Assembly: GCA_902728285.1 (NCBI GenBank)
Contig: CACVBU010000046.1
Span: 1,109,997-1,173,996, forward strand
From: Clytia hemisphaerica
Taxonomy: Eukaryota > Cnidaria > Hydrozoa > Leptothecata > Clytiidae
DNA length: 64,000 nucleotides
Direction: 5' to 3'
The notes beneath the pieces were generated by a model. It saw nothing but the letters and a program-made list of their open reading frames with translations. It ran no database searches and had not been told where the DNA came from. Shown here piece after piece: positions 23,086 through 33,712 of the stretch (within the stretch, counting starts at the first letter, position 1; the number at the start of each line of letters is the position of its first letter). A program made the translations under genes and the position numbers.

Positions 23086-24115
23086 CAGTAGCGGCCTGGC
23101 TCAATTTTCTTGGTGGTGCAAGCTATGAAATTGGCACCCCTGGTACTTTTGTCCTTACTTGCGCCCTCCATTATTAAGTGGAAATATTAAACTGTAAGAT
23201 CAGTGACTGGCTGAAAGTAACGCCCATAATCTTTGAGTTTAAAAACTTTTATTCATACGAAGGTTGTGGTAATGATAACTTGATATCTATTTACTTGTTA
23301 TAATTTTAAATGTCATAGTTTTCTGAACAAGGAAAAATTTTCCTATTTTCAACTTTTAAAATGTCTAAAAATGCCTCAATTTATCTTATTATACCGATTT
23401 AACACCAAAAAGAAAGCTCTTCAAATAAAAAACATGAGCTGTTGATACTTGAAATGGAAATTTTAAAGCTAGCAAGTCGACTAGCAAGGCGATTTTGTCT
23501 ATATTTTTTTGTTTTCTAAAACTTCATCAGAAAAATGACCTGATAACCTTAAAACTTTTGCGCCGCTTGTGTTACTTTACTCTCCATTAAAGAAAAATGG
23601 CTAAAAAAGGCCCCCAAATTTTGAAAGTTGGCAGGAATAAGGGTATTTTGAATGTTGGCGCCGCAGGCAAAAAATTTTGATGTAAGAAACGTCAAACAGC
23701 TTAAAAGATCTTCTAAAAAGGAGAAAGTTAGTCAGCTTAAGACCACAAAAACCACAAACTATCAAGTTTCCATTTTTTTGGCAATCTCTCATTTTGAAGG
23801 TTAGGATCCTCTTTAGCCCCTAGTGGATTCACAACACTTCTTTTGCTTTGACTTTTTTGCGATTCAATGTTGAGAGTAGTTTTTAACAAAGTCAAGAGAA
23901 AGGATTCAAGAGCGTAAAATAAAACGAAGCGCCGCAGGCGAAAAAATTAACATTGCACTTATAGAAGGCGTTACAAACTTGTCGAAGGGCGCCAAGTCGC
24001 CCAATTAAACATCAATAAAATTTTGGCGCCCACTTGAAAAGCTCTTTTGGCGCCCCTCTCAGATCTTTCTGGGTGGTGCACTGCACACCCTGCACCCCCT
24101 GCCAGGCCGCCACTG
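23086..24115. mobile_element. Non-autonomous hAT-like element (1,030 bp)
   Basis: The ends are inverted: CAGTAGCGGCCTGGC at 23,086, and its near reverse complement GCCAGGCCGCCACTG ending at 24,115. A perfect 8-bp direct repeat ATTTAAAC flanks it (23,078-23,085 and 24,116-24,123). CAG termini and 8-bp duplications are the hAT hallmarks. No transposase reading frame is present, so it needs an enzyme from elsewhere. Confidence 0.92.
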
Positions 24116-24123
24116 ATTTAAAC

Positions 24124-24653
24124 CTTATGCATTTTCTCTCATCCATGCATCGAATTAAAAACATTGAAAAGTGTTATCAATCTGATAGAGAAACGCAACG
24201 ATGAAGAATTTCTTCTCAATCGAAAAAATACAATACATCTTCTTTTTCTGTGTATAATGTATAATAATTTCACATCTCTGAAAAAGCTCCTGCATTTTGA
24301 AGCTGCTGGATAGAAAAACTTTTTTCTTTATTTTGATGTGCATTATTTTCGGCGGGAACTTGTCGAATTTTTTTTTCGAATCTAACAAGATTTTCGAACA
24401 AAAAAAATTCGAAATTATAAAGACCCGGAATTCCCATGGGGTTTTTTCCCGAGTTACGAAAAAACTGAGTTATCCCGAGTGAGGACGTTATTTTTGGAAA
24501 AAAGTCACGTCATTTTACATTTCACAGCTCGGTTAATTTTGCTTCTTTTAACTTTCCGAGTTATTTTTTTATTTTGTAACTCGTGAATTTTTGCTTCCTT
24601 TAGCTTTCGAGTTATTTTTTATTTTCTAACTTAGGAAATTGTGCTTCCTTTAA
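24124..24653. other. Spacer with a short degenerate tandem repeat
   Basis: About 24,525-24,650 contains 2-3 degenerate copies of a ~60-bp unit ('tttcgagttattttttattt', 'tgcttcctttaac'). No coding sequence is seen, although this is where the upstream half of the integrase gene at 26.83 kb might have been expected. Confidence 0.5.
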
Positions 24654-26830
24654 CGTTGTTACTAAAAGTGGTAACACAGGGTAACACATGGTAACAGGGG
24701 GTAACACTAGGGTAACAGGGGGTAACACATGGGTAACATGGGTAACACTAGGGTAACAGGGGTAACACATGGTAACAGTTTGAAAATGGTGGCTCTGAGG
24801 GGTCGGAAATTTGAAAATTGACTTAACCAATGTTGTTGGTGAATACAATGATAGAATGAATGATGCTGGTCAATGCAATGATGGAATCGATGTTGCTGGT
24901 GACTGAAATGATGGAATCGATGTTACTGGTGAATGCAATGATGAAATCAATGGTGCTGGTGAATGTAATGCTGGAATCAATGGTGCTGGTGAACTCAATG
25001 TTGGAATCAATGGTGCAGGTGACTGAAATGATGGAATCGATGTTGCTGGTGAATGCAATGATGCAATCAATGGTGCTGGTGAATTTAATGCTGGAATCAA
25101 TGGTGCTGGTGAATTCAATGTTGGAATCAATGGTGCAGGTGACCTGAATGATGGAATCGATGTTGCTGGTGAATGCAATGATGGTGTTACTGGTGAATGC
25201 AATGATGGAATCAATGGTGCTGGTGAATTCAATGTTGGAATCAATGGTGCAGGTGACTGAAATGATGGAATCGCGTTTCGCGTTTCACCACGCTGCTCTC
25301 AAATTTCGTCATCTTTCGATACTGACCTTTTTATTTTCCATATCTCCTAAGATCCTAAAAGCCAAATTTAATGGTATAAGAAGAAAGAAATTTTTGGGTG
25401 ATTTTTATTAACTCCGGTTATAATTTTCTTAATATTTTACTTTGTAAATAGTTAGCAAAAAAGAGAGAAAAGTAATGACTTGTGTTCCTTTAAAACAAAG
25501 ATTAAATTTCCTTGTCTTATACATAAGTTGGTCATTCTTATTCTAAACAATCGTGTGCCCCCTTAAAATTTTATCTTTTGACTAACTCGGATTAAGCTGC
25601 ATTCCACTGCATCGCCAAATTTATCAAAAAAAATCGAAGTGTCCAGGGGTAGATCTTTTCAAAAATTAATTGATTTTTCATATCCCGTAGAACAATTTCT
25701 TATTAAAATAGCCTAAATTATAGAATTATCATTTTCCTTGTTCTGAAAATTTTAAACTATTGAGACATATTTTTGATTACTTCGTTTGCATTTAGGGGGA
25801 ATGTAAATTGCATTCACCAGGACCATTAATTCTACCATTGTATTCACCAGCACTATTGATTGCATCATTGCATTCAGCAGTAACATCATCATTGCATTCA
25901 CTAGCAACATGGATTCAATCATTTCAGTCACCTGCACCATTGATTCCAACATTGCATTCACCAGCACCATTGATTCCAGCATTACATTCACCAGCACCAT
26001 TGATTCCATCATTGCATTCACCAGTAACACCATCATTGCATTCACCAGTAACATCGATTCCATCATTTCAGTCACCTACACCATTGATTCCAGCATTAAA
26101 TTCACCAGCACCATTGATTGCATCATTGCATTCACCAGTAACACCATCATTGCATTCACCAGCAACATCGATTCCATCATTTCAGTCACCTGCACCATTG
26201 ATTCCAACATTGAATTCACCTACACCATTGATTCCATCGTTGCATTCACCAGTAACATTGATTCCAGCATTACATTCACCAGCACCATTGATTCCATCAT
26301 TGCATTCACCAGTAACACCATCATTGCATTCACCAGTAACATCGATTCCATCATTTCAGTCACCTACACCATTGATTCCACCATTGCATTCACCAGCACC
26401 ATTGATTCCATCATTGCATTCACCAGTAACACCATCATAGCATTCACCAGCAACATCGATTCCATCATTTCAGTCACCTGCACCATTGATTCCAACATTG
26501 AATTCACCAGCACCATTGATTCCATCATTGCATTCACCAGTAACACCATCATTGCATTCACCAGTAACACCATCATTGCATTCACCAGCAACATCGATTC
26601 CATCATTGCATTGACCAGCATCATTCATTCTATCATTGTATTCACCAACAACATTGGTTAAGTCAATTTTCAAATTTCCGACCCCTCAGAGCCACCATTT
26701 TCAAACTGTTACCCTGTTACCCTAGTGTTACCCCTGTTACCCATGTGTTACCCATGTGTTACCCCCTGTTACCCTAGTGTTACCCCCTGTTACCATGTGT
26801 TACCTAGTGTTACCACTTTTAGTAACAACG
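24654..26830. mobile_element. Foldback element with tandem-repeat inverted arms
   Basis: The outer ends CGTTGTTACTAAAAGTGG (24,654) and the exact reverse complement (ending 26,830) match. Inside each lie a 'ggtaacac' cluster, a unique ~80-bp block and then many ~30-bp units of the type 'atggaatcaatggtgctggt' (left arm to ~25,275; right arm, inverted, ~25,803-26,650). A ~530-bp spacer separates them. The units are multiples of three bases, so long open frames exist in both arms, but they are low-complexity by-products. No transposase is present. No clear target duplication was found. Confidence 0.85.
25276..25802. other. Central spacer of the foldback element
   Basis: Non-repetitive AT-rich sequence between the arms. 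No gene recognised. Confidence 0.6.
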
Positions 26831-27364
26831 GGGGTTGGTAGGAAAAGTATGATTACTGGAAAGAGTACTCATAATCAGAGGGTTGAAAGATTGTGGCGCG
26901 ATGTGTATACTGGTGTTCTCTCTTATTTTTCTAACATTTTCACTTACTTAGAGGATCAAGATGTCTTAGATTCAACTAATATCCTGCATCTCACTGCATT
27001 ACATCATGTGTATCTTCCTTTCATTACTGAAAAGCTCTGCAGATGGAGACAAGCATGGTCCACATATCGCTTAAGAACAGTAAACTCAACTCCACAGCGA
27101 CTTTGGGTGACTGCTCAAATGACCAATCCTATTGACATTGATCCTCCTGTTGTTGACGAATTTTATGGAGCTGAAGATAACGTAGTTTTGAATGAAGAAG
27201 AACAAGGAGACACTAGACCAATATTTGAATTTGATGGTTTATCTTTGAGTGAGGAATGCTTAGTAGAACTTGAAAACATGTCACTTGATCAAAGAGAGGA
27301 TTGTGGAATAAGTCAATACTACGAAGCTGTTCGGATCATTGCACAGTTTCATCAAATTAACTGA
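26831..27364 (+). pseudogene. C-terminal half of an integrase-core (DDE) protein
   Basis: The frame enters from the foldback element edge and reads RKSMITGKSTHNQRVERLWR, with the Glu of VERLWR at the place of the catalytic Glu in integrase/IS3-type cores. It continues through LHHVYLPFITEKL, WRQAWSTYRLRTVNSTPQRLW and an acidic tail to a TGA at 27,362-27,364. This arrangement (HNQR-ERLWRDV, then LRT-N-SP-QLW) is known to me from a large family of integrase-like genes in fish and invertebrates. The two catalytic Asp regions should lie upstream, but the sequence there is the foldback element and, beyond it, non-coding DNA. So this is a 5'-truncated fragment unless its other exons lie far upstream. 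Confidence 0.65.
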
Positions 27365-27483
27365 TCAATTTGATTATGTTAAAAAACTTCAATACAATGT
27401 GGTATACCATTGTTATAAAACAGAAGCTCCATTTCAGTAACTTGTAAACTTATTCAAACTTTACATTTAATTGTCGGTTGAGA

Positions 27484-27489
27484 AATAAA
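27484..27489 (+). promoter_or_regulatory. Polyadenylation signal of the integrase-like gene
   Basis: AATAAA 120 bases after the stop codon, followed by T/GT-rich sequence (ttgttgtgtt). The piggyBac-like element begins 26 bases later. Confidence 0.55.
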
Positions 27490-27529
27490 TTTCACCTTGT
27501 TGTGTTATGATTTAACCTTTTCAGCCCGG

Positions 27530-27582
27530 CGGACGAGTATAGTCGTCGAGCATACGTTCCGGCGGACGAGTATAGTCGTCTT
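27530..27582. repeat. Hairpin-forming subterminal direct repeat
   Basis: Two copies of 'cggcggacgagtatagtcgtc'-type sequence, 31 bases apart, each able to form a 5-bp stem (GACGA/TCGTC). Likely transposase-binding or subterminal signals of the piggyBac-like element. Confidence 0.5.
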
Positions 27583-28031
27583 TTTGACATAGTTTATTTA
27601 TTTATTTTATTTATTGAAATTGAACCACTCCACGTCCGTGGGCAAACTACAAATTTTCTATTTATAAAAACAAAAAACTGTTCGTTTGCGAGTTCACGCT
27701 TCTGTGACTGGCCCCTCGCACTGGCCGCGCCTAACGGCCGTGTTCAGAACCCTTCACAGTAGCGTCTATCGTTTACGTTTATATCAAAAAAATATATATA
27801 ATATTTCTATTTAAATGAAACTTTGTCGTGAGAAAAATAGCTTACTAATTGTAAGTCGAAGCTTAAAACTAGGTAGTTGAGTGACGCAGATCTAGATAGA
27901 TGAAAAAGTAGATGTATAGTATACTAATTTGCGAAGATCGTGTCTAAAAGTTGTAAGGATAATCCACCAAAAATTCAAAGTTGGCTTGAAGAGAATTAAA
28001 AAATCAAAATTTGCCGTAGTTATTTTAAAAT

Positions 28032-31000
28032 CTAAAGATAAATTTCTCTAATTTTCAAAGCTTTTTTAATATATTTTTCTAGCATTTTTAATTTGACCAC
28101 ATTTTCGCTCGTTATGTCTTCTTTCGATACTGATGTTGATTCCTCTCCTACTTTGTCCTTTAAGTCATTACATTCAAATAAATGTTCCGTGGTGTCGTGC
28201 TCTGTCCTGCATATCGGGCATTTCATATCTCTGTACTTTCCTTTGTAATTCATCTTGACGTCTATCATATTTACTTTCATACTTAATATGTTTCTCATTG
28301 TGGCTTTGTCAGTTTCGTCTAAGTACTTCTTTCTTTCGAACCCCTTACTGTTTCTGGATTTTGTTCGTTTCGTCCATTCTTCGTTTTCAATACTTTTCGT
28401 GATGGCTTTTCGTATTCTTTTTTTCCACTCGTTTTTTGATATATCTTTCACGCTCGTTGTGTCGATTTCGTATTGGTCACATCGTTCTTTCAGTTCACTG
28501 TACCAACAATTTCGTATTTCATTCTCCATTTGGGCCTTTAGAATCTTTGCTGCTACCCTTTCATCTGGAGAATTGATTAGGTTGTGTAACAGTAGAAGTT
28601 TTTTATAATTTATGTAGTGTCTTATAGGCCAAATGCCTAATTCACTTAGGAATGGCTCGTACGGTGTTGTTTTTGGCATTCCGTATATTCTCAATAGCAT
28701 ATCTTTTTGCATTTTTTCAATGCTTGCCATTTCACTTTTTGAAATCACACTCCAAGTTTCCATGTTCGACGTCACGTATGGAAGTGCCTTCGTTAAGTAT
28801 AGCTTGTTAACTACTTTTCCGTAACTTTCTCCAGTACAATCTGCATCTTTTATAATTGCCTTCGTAATTCCGTATATCTTTTTCTCCTTGTTTTGGATCG
28901 TATCTTTATATGTACCTTTGTTGTTGACGTAATCTCCTAGGTACTTATATTTATCGGTTTTGATAATAGGGCCTTTTTTAACCCTTTTCTTAATTTCTAC
29001 TCGATCTCTTTTTTTCGCCAAATTCTAAAATTTGATAGTTACTTTTAGTTTCATTAAAGGTCATTCTCTTCTTTTCCTCCATCCTCGCACAGTTATCAAT
29101 GGTTTTGGAGACGGTTTCTCTGCCTCCTGCTCCACAAATATCATCTACATAGGTGAGTGACTCTACATTTAAATTTGAATATAAGGTACTCACTTTTTCG
29201 CCGACTTTGTTCACCTTCTCTGTGGATACTGCACATAATGTTGGCCCCCAAATTGTTCCCTGACGTACAATCTCCTTGGTTGTTATCTCTGCTGTTCTCC
29301 CGTGTGGCGTGTCTACCACTATTTTCGCTTCTTTGTTCATTTCGAAAATGATCATCGCCTCGTTAGCAGGTACTCCTGCCTTCCACGCTTCCACTATACA
29401 ATCGCGAAGCCAGAGTTTGTCAAAACATTTCTCCAAATCACCATAGAACAAGTAAAGATTTTTGTTGTAATATTTCGCGTCATCAATTAGTGCTCGCATC
29501 GTAAAGAGATGGTCACAAATTCCCCTGCCGCTCCTTCCACCACACTGGAAAGGAGACATATTCTCTTCAATCGTCGTTTTGTTTCTATTGAGAAGGATTC
29601 TCTCAAAGATCTTGCTCACTATGCTCGTTAGAAAGATCCCCCGTTGATTTTTCATTTCATTTCTTTTGCCTTTATTTTTATAAATTGACTTTATAATCAT
29701 ATGTTTCCATCTATCTGGAATTTCAGCTTTCAATAAAATTTCATTCAATAACTTGAGGAGACTCGTTTTTAATTTCTCTCCTCCGTACTTTATAAACTCA
29801 TTTTTTATTTCACTGAAATCCTCAGCCTTTTTCGTGCTGAGGTTTCTTATAACCTTATCCAGTTCTTCCCTGGATATTTCTCTTATCTCGCATTTAGTTG
29901 CTTCCCTCTTTATCATCTCAAAACATTCATTGACTCTCTCCTCCGATCTCCTTTCCTCCTCTGTCGTTGCCGGTGATGCCATCAGTAGATTCTGGTACCA
30001 TTGCTTGTATACATTCTTAATCTCCTCTTGATCTTCCTTCACCTCTCCTCGTTCATCTATCATTGACGTTTTCTTCTGTGTCTTATCTTTTGTTGGCTTA
30101 ATGATCTTCCAGAAGTCTGGACTGTTGACTCCTCCCGCTTTCTCGATTTGCTCTACTTTTTTACGTGTCGTTTTCATTCTTTCTTCTTTCGTTTCACTTT
30201 CTATGTGCTGGTTTAGCAGCTTGATTCTTGTTTTCTCTATGCTGTTTTCGTTAGTTTCGTTACCTTTCTCTATCTTTATCAGGTCCCTCCTTTTTTTCAT
30301 CAGTTTTCTTCTTTTTGGGCTGGTTTTGGTGTATTTGTTCACTTTGCACTTTGTGAAGCATTTTTTACTCATTTTGATGATCTCATCTTCCCATTTCTCG
30401 TATCTGTCGTTAAGTTGTAGTGACTTTTCTGTCGCTATCGATGTGAGTTTTTCACTATTTGTTACGATCTTGTACGCTGCTTTCGTTTTCACTGTTATGT
30501 TTGATATATATTTTTTCTTTTTCTCTACCGATGCTGTTGTTTTCCAGTTGACGGTGCCAATCATTGCACAATGATCGGTGTACTTTGCCTCTTTGTCTTT
30601 GATGTAATACGGGGTTAGTGCTTTAGTTTCGTCTATCGTCATCTTGACACCTCCTTTTCGATAGTTGTTCGTCATTACGTAGTCAATGGTCGATTTTTCA
30701 TCACCTTGAATTCTAGTCCATTTCCCCTCTGCATCATCGTTCACAATGTATATCTCGTTATCCTTGACTAGTTCTTTAAGTAATTTGCCACCTTTTGTGA
30801 CTTGCTCGTATATTTTTGCGTTGAAATCTCCTAATATAAGGAGTTCTTCACCTTGCCGCTTTGCTACTTTAACTTGTTGTTGTATTCTGTTATACATATT
30901 TTTAAGTTGTTCTAAGTCTGTTCTTGATTCTTGGGGGGCGTAGATCACTCCTATTCGGATTTTCGTTTGTTTGTTGTCAATTTTTACCCATAATGTTTCT

Positions 31001-31697
31001 TCTTCGTCCGCTTGTCTATCTACCTCTATCATATTCTTTCCGATCTCCTTTCTTACTGCTATCAGTATCCCTCCTCCTGTATCTGCTTTAGTTCTGTCGT
31101 TTCTCAGAATCTTGTACTCCGGAAATTTTTCCTCGATCTCCTTGACTGCCTCGTCTTGTTGTAGGTGGGTTTCAACTATGCAGAACATCGTTGGTTTTAC
31201 GTTATCTTGTATTATTTCAGTTAGTTGTTCTAGTTTTGATGTCATGCCTCTGATATTATTATAGTAGAATTTAAAATTTTTGTAATGTTTTTTGTTTCTT
31301 TTTCCTCGCTTTTTCTTTTCGTTTAAAACTGTCTTTGGCTGTTGCTTTGAGTGTTTACTACCCCTGTGAAGTTTGGGAATGCTGGGAAGGTTGGTAACTG
31401 TGGGAACTGTGGTCTCATGTATTGATTTGTCGGCATTGGTAGTTGATTTTGTTCCTCTTGATTCAACTCGTCTCTCTGTATTGGTGGTTGGTTGGATTGT
31501 TGGATCCAGGCATTCGGTGCTCTCTCTCTCCACGGCGGTGGGTTGTAGCTTTGATTCATTTTGTGTTGCTGTTGTGCTGGATGTGGATGATTTGTTGGTG
31601 TTTCCTCCACTTGATTCGATCGACTTTGCGTTGGTTGTTTCAGTAATTTGTTTATGCACTTCTCTAAAAAAGACATCATTTTTTCTTCTACTTCATT
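28032..31697 (-). pseudogene. LINE ORF2: APE endonuclease and reverse transcriptase
   Basis: The endonuclease (from about 31,270) shows FYYNNIRGM, CIVETHL, LGDFNAKI, STIDYVM and YTDHCAM, the Glu/Asp/His set of APE enzymes. The reverse transcriptase shows NQRGIFLTSIVSKIFERIL, LFYGDLEKCFDKL (catalytic Asp) and LTYVDDICGAG (YVDD). A C-terminal C-x2-C-x8-H-x3-C finger (CPICRTEHDTTEHLFEC) lies near 28,200. At about 29,010 the frame shifts by one base in a run of seven A's (minus strand); six would keep the frame. This is a single mutation or a sequencing slip. There is no ATG in the ORF2 frame before the first strand of the endonuclease (Met at 31,245), while the frame is open back to about 31,697 inside ORF1. 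Translation therefore probably depends on ORF1. Confidence 0.85.
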
Positions 31698-32846
31698 CGT
31701 TTTGGTTGACGATGCAAGATTCCGCTGATCGGTTGTTGATATGTGTGCATATCTGCACTTTTCGTTGAATTTACACCTTTGGTTTTTGTCGTAGAACCTG
31801 CATCTTTCTTTCTTTTCATGTTTATAGAAACAGCTATCTCCGTATTTGCAGCCACTTTTTCGTCCGAAATATTTACATGCTATCTGTTTTCTGTCTCTTG
31901 GGTCGTTTCGTTTGTCGTTGTCCTTTCGTTTGAAGTCTTCGTTTCGGCTTCTCTTGTCACTCTCCCTTGTTTTTTCGTCTAATTCGAGTATTTTGTTAAT
32001 TTTTGTTACGTGTTCGATGTGTTGATTTAAATTTTGGTTTGTCTCTTTTTGTTTGTCTAGTTCGCTATTCAATTTTGTTAGCTCTTCGTTTTTCTGGGTA
32101 ATCTCCGATTTGAGTTTCTTAATCTCTCCTTCTTTCTTTTTATTTTCTTTCTTAGCTTCCTGCAGTTTCTCTTCCGATTTTAGCTCTTTCTGGCTCTCTG
32201 CCGTCTTGCTCTTTTCCGTAGTTAATTTGTTAAGTTCTGTCTTAATGTTTTTATTTTCCTGGTCAATGTCTTTGTTTATTTTCTCGAGACTTTCTATTTC
32301 CTGGCTTTTGGTTTTGATTTCATTTTCCATATTTTGTATCAATTGATCTACATCATTTCGATCATTTTTCTGTTTATTTGCAGATTTTTCTCTTACATCC
32401 CCAGTTAGCCAGTTTGTTTCACTTGCTTGTTCTTTGCTCGCCATTTTTAACCAGAAGAACACCTCTTTGCATTCATTGCAGATCCAGTGTACTCCTTTTA
32501 TTTCGAAACACTGCTTGTACTCAGCTGGAATCTCATGACATTGCCCACAAACCCACTCTTCACACAAATCACATTGTATCCACTCTACATATCCATTTAA
32601 ATCATGTTCCTCTGGTTCTTTTTTACACTGTTTACATTCACTGTTCTCATTACTTTGTCCTAATTCTTGGGTCATTGCTTCTGCTATGTCCTTCTTTCCT
32701 TCTTCATTTTTGTTGTTTTCGTTGTTCACCTTATTGTCGTTCTTATCTACATTATTTACATCTTTATTTACATCATTATTTACATCTTTATTTCCATTCT
32801 TTCCACTTTTTTGTTTTCTTTTCACGCTCGCCACTTGATCCGCCAT
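31323..32846 (-). CDS. LINE ORF1: PHD finger, coiled coil and two CCCH fingers
   Basis: 507 residues from an ATG in good context (acaagATGGCG). Residues 71-126 form a PHD-type finger: CKQC, CDLCEEWVCGQC, then WICNEC. Residues ~165-290 are Lys/Glu-rich with heptad spacing (coiled coil, probably for trimer formation). Two C-x8-C-x5-C-x3-H fingers follow at residues 324-343 and 349-368 (CKYFGRKSGCKYGDSCFYKH and CRFYDKNQRCKFNEKCRYAH), a fold that usually binds RNA. The C-terminus is Gln/Pro/Asn-rich. The role is presumably to coat the LINE RNA and chaperone it. The PHD finger could read histone marks during insertion; that is inference. The last ~375 bases overlap the open ORF2 frame. Confidence 0.88.
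   Translation of the reverse strand: MADQVASVKRKQKSGKNGNKDVNNDVNKDVNNVDKNDNKVNNENNKNEEGKKDIAEAMTQELGQSNENSECKQCKKEPEEHDLNGYVEWIQCDLCEEWVCGQCHEIPAEYKQCFEIKGVHWICNECKEVFFWLKMASKEQASETNWLTGDVREKSANKQKNDRNDVDQLIQNMENEIKTKSQEIESLEKINKDIDQENKNIKTELNKLTTEKSKTAESQKELKSEEKLQEAKKENKKKEGEIKKLKSEITQKNEELTKLNSELDKQKETNQNLNQHIEHVTKINKILELDEKTRESDKRSRNEDFKRKDNDKRNDPRDRKQIACKYFGRKSGCKYGDSCFYKHEKKERCRFYDKNQRCKFNEKCRYAHISTTDQRNLASSTKTNEVEEKMMSFLEKCINKLLKQPTQSRSNQVEETPTNHPHPAQQQHKMNQSYNPPPWRERAPNAWIQQSNQPPIQRDELNQEEQNQLPMPTNQYMRPQFPQLPTFPAFPNFTGVVNTQSNSQRQF
31665..31671 (-). promoter_or_regulatory. Candidate -1 ribosomal frameshift site (U UUU UUA)
   Basis: On the minus strand ORF1 reads TCT TTT TTA GAG. The heptamer T TTT TTA is in the right phase for -1 slippage, and the resulting frame is exactly that of ORF2. 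The -1 frame has a TGA about 30 bases upstream and then stays open into ORF2. A downstream stimulatory structure was not identified. Confidence 0.6.
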
Positions 32847-33150
32847 CTTGTTCCGTCTTCCGTCGCAGTGATCTTCTAAGTGATCTTCTAAGCTATATTT
32901 CTCCCATTGGCTTCTTTGCTAGCCGTAGAAGTAAAGAGAAACGGAAAGTAGAGGTTCTAAGCTTTCTTTTGATATATGGTGATGTAATGTTTTGATCACG
33001 TGGTGAGGCAGCAGATTTCGGAGAAAAGGTAGAGAAAAACACTGAATCAAGATGGCGACCAAGAAATGGGTTTTTCCAACTTACTGCTAAAGTTCTTGGA
33101 TTTTTTGACTGGTTTAGGCCACTTTTCTTCATGGAAACATTGTTTTTATA

Positions 33151-33712
33151 ATGGCAAAACATCCAGTAAGTATATCTTATATTTTGTGTTTTGTTTTTAG
33201 CATAAAAAATCCATTTATTTGTCATTTTGACCACTTTTCTCGACAAACCAGTCGACCCAAACTTACAGTACTTTTTACTTTTTATTCAGGTTGGAGCATG
33301 GAAAGTGGACAAATTCAATGCAAAAGTGTTTTCTACACCTCATTTATTTCAAAGGAGCACCAAAGAATTTGAAAAGCCTGGATTTATGTTGAATTGCACT
33401 ACTTCTTCCGCTCCACCAGCAACGGTCGATCGATCCCCGAAATTCTTGGCTCATAACGATGTCCTGATTACAGCTTATATGGATCAAAATGATGGCAGGA
33501 ACCACATAACAGCCACATGGAATTATTATGATGACATTTAGCATTCCTTATGGGCAAAAGAGATCAGATTTGATAGCAATGAGTTTGCCTCAAAAGGCTT
33601 ACGGTTTTTGGAAACTTTGCAACTGTCGCCGACTATGCCATCTAGTTTCACGGTAGCCGATACCCTTCAAAAGCTTCAGGAGCTAAGAATACTGACTGAA
33701 AGTGTTGTTTAG
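33151..33712 (+). pseudogene. Small two-exon gene with an in-frame TAG, family unknown
   Basis: Exon 1 (33,151-33,165, MAKHP) is followed by a GTAAGT donor; exon 2 begins at 33,290 after TTATTCAG, in phase (VGAWKVDKFNAKVFS). The frame reaches a TAG at 33,539-33,541 but stays open and protein-like after it (SLWAKEIRFDSNEFASKG, ending in ILTESVV and TAG at 33,710-33,712), so about 150 residues would result if the first TAG were sense (CAG to TAG is one change). No domain recognised. It lies between the LINE and the right end of the piggyBac-like element. It may belong to that element or be a host gene fragment. Confidence 0.4.

Larger units (their letters stand above)
27593..32990 (-). mobile_element. 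LINE (APE-type non-LTR retrotransposon), minus strand
   Basis: Two-ORF LINE: ORF1 (31,323-32,846) and ORF2 (28,032 to about 31,697, one internal frameshift). The 3' end is a (TTTA)-type microsatellite tail, read on the + strand as 'tttatttatttattttattt' at 27,593-27,615, as seen in CR1/RTE/jockey-like groups. The 5' end is not sharply defined; I place it near 32,990. A PHD finger in ORF1 is known in some CR1-related LINEs, but the clade is left open. No target duplication was found. Confidence 0.85.

Noticed and set aside
24860..26661. Long open frames of up to 250 codons in the foldback arms
   Set aside because: They arise because ~30-bp repeat units are multiples of three; several frames on both strands are open and the peptides are low-complexity.
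29005..29020. A AAA AAG slippery heptamer at the break inside LINE ORF2
   Set aside because: The downstream frame is +1 (or -2), and a -1 slip would meet a stop three codons later. A one-base insertion in the A run explains it better.
28255..32995. Many + strand frames across the LINE
   Set aside because: They are shadows of the minus-strand ORF1 and ORF2, hydrophobic or Ser/Leu-rich with no domain.
33539..33541. Stop-codon reassignment (TAG or TAA as Gln), suggested by several in-frame stops in otherwise open frames
   Set aside because: RANBP1, the LINE and PLE frames end on ordinary TAA/TAG stops, and the internal stops occur only in decayed sequences.
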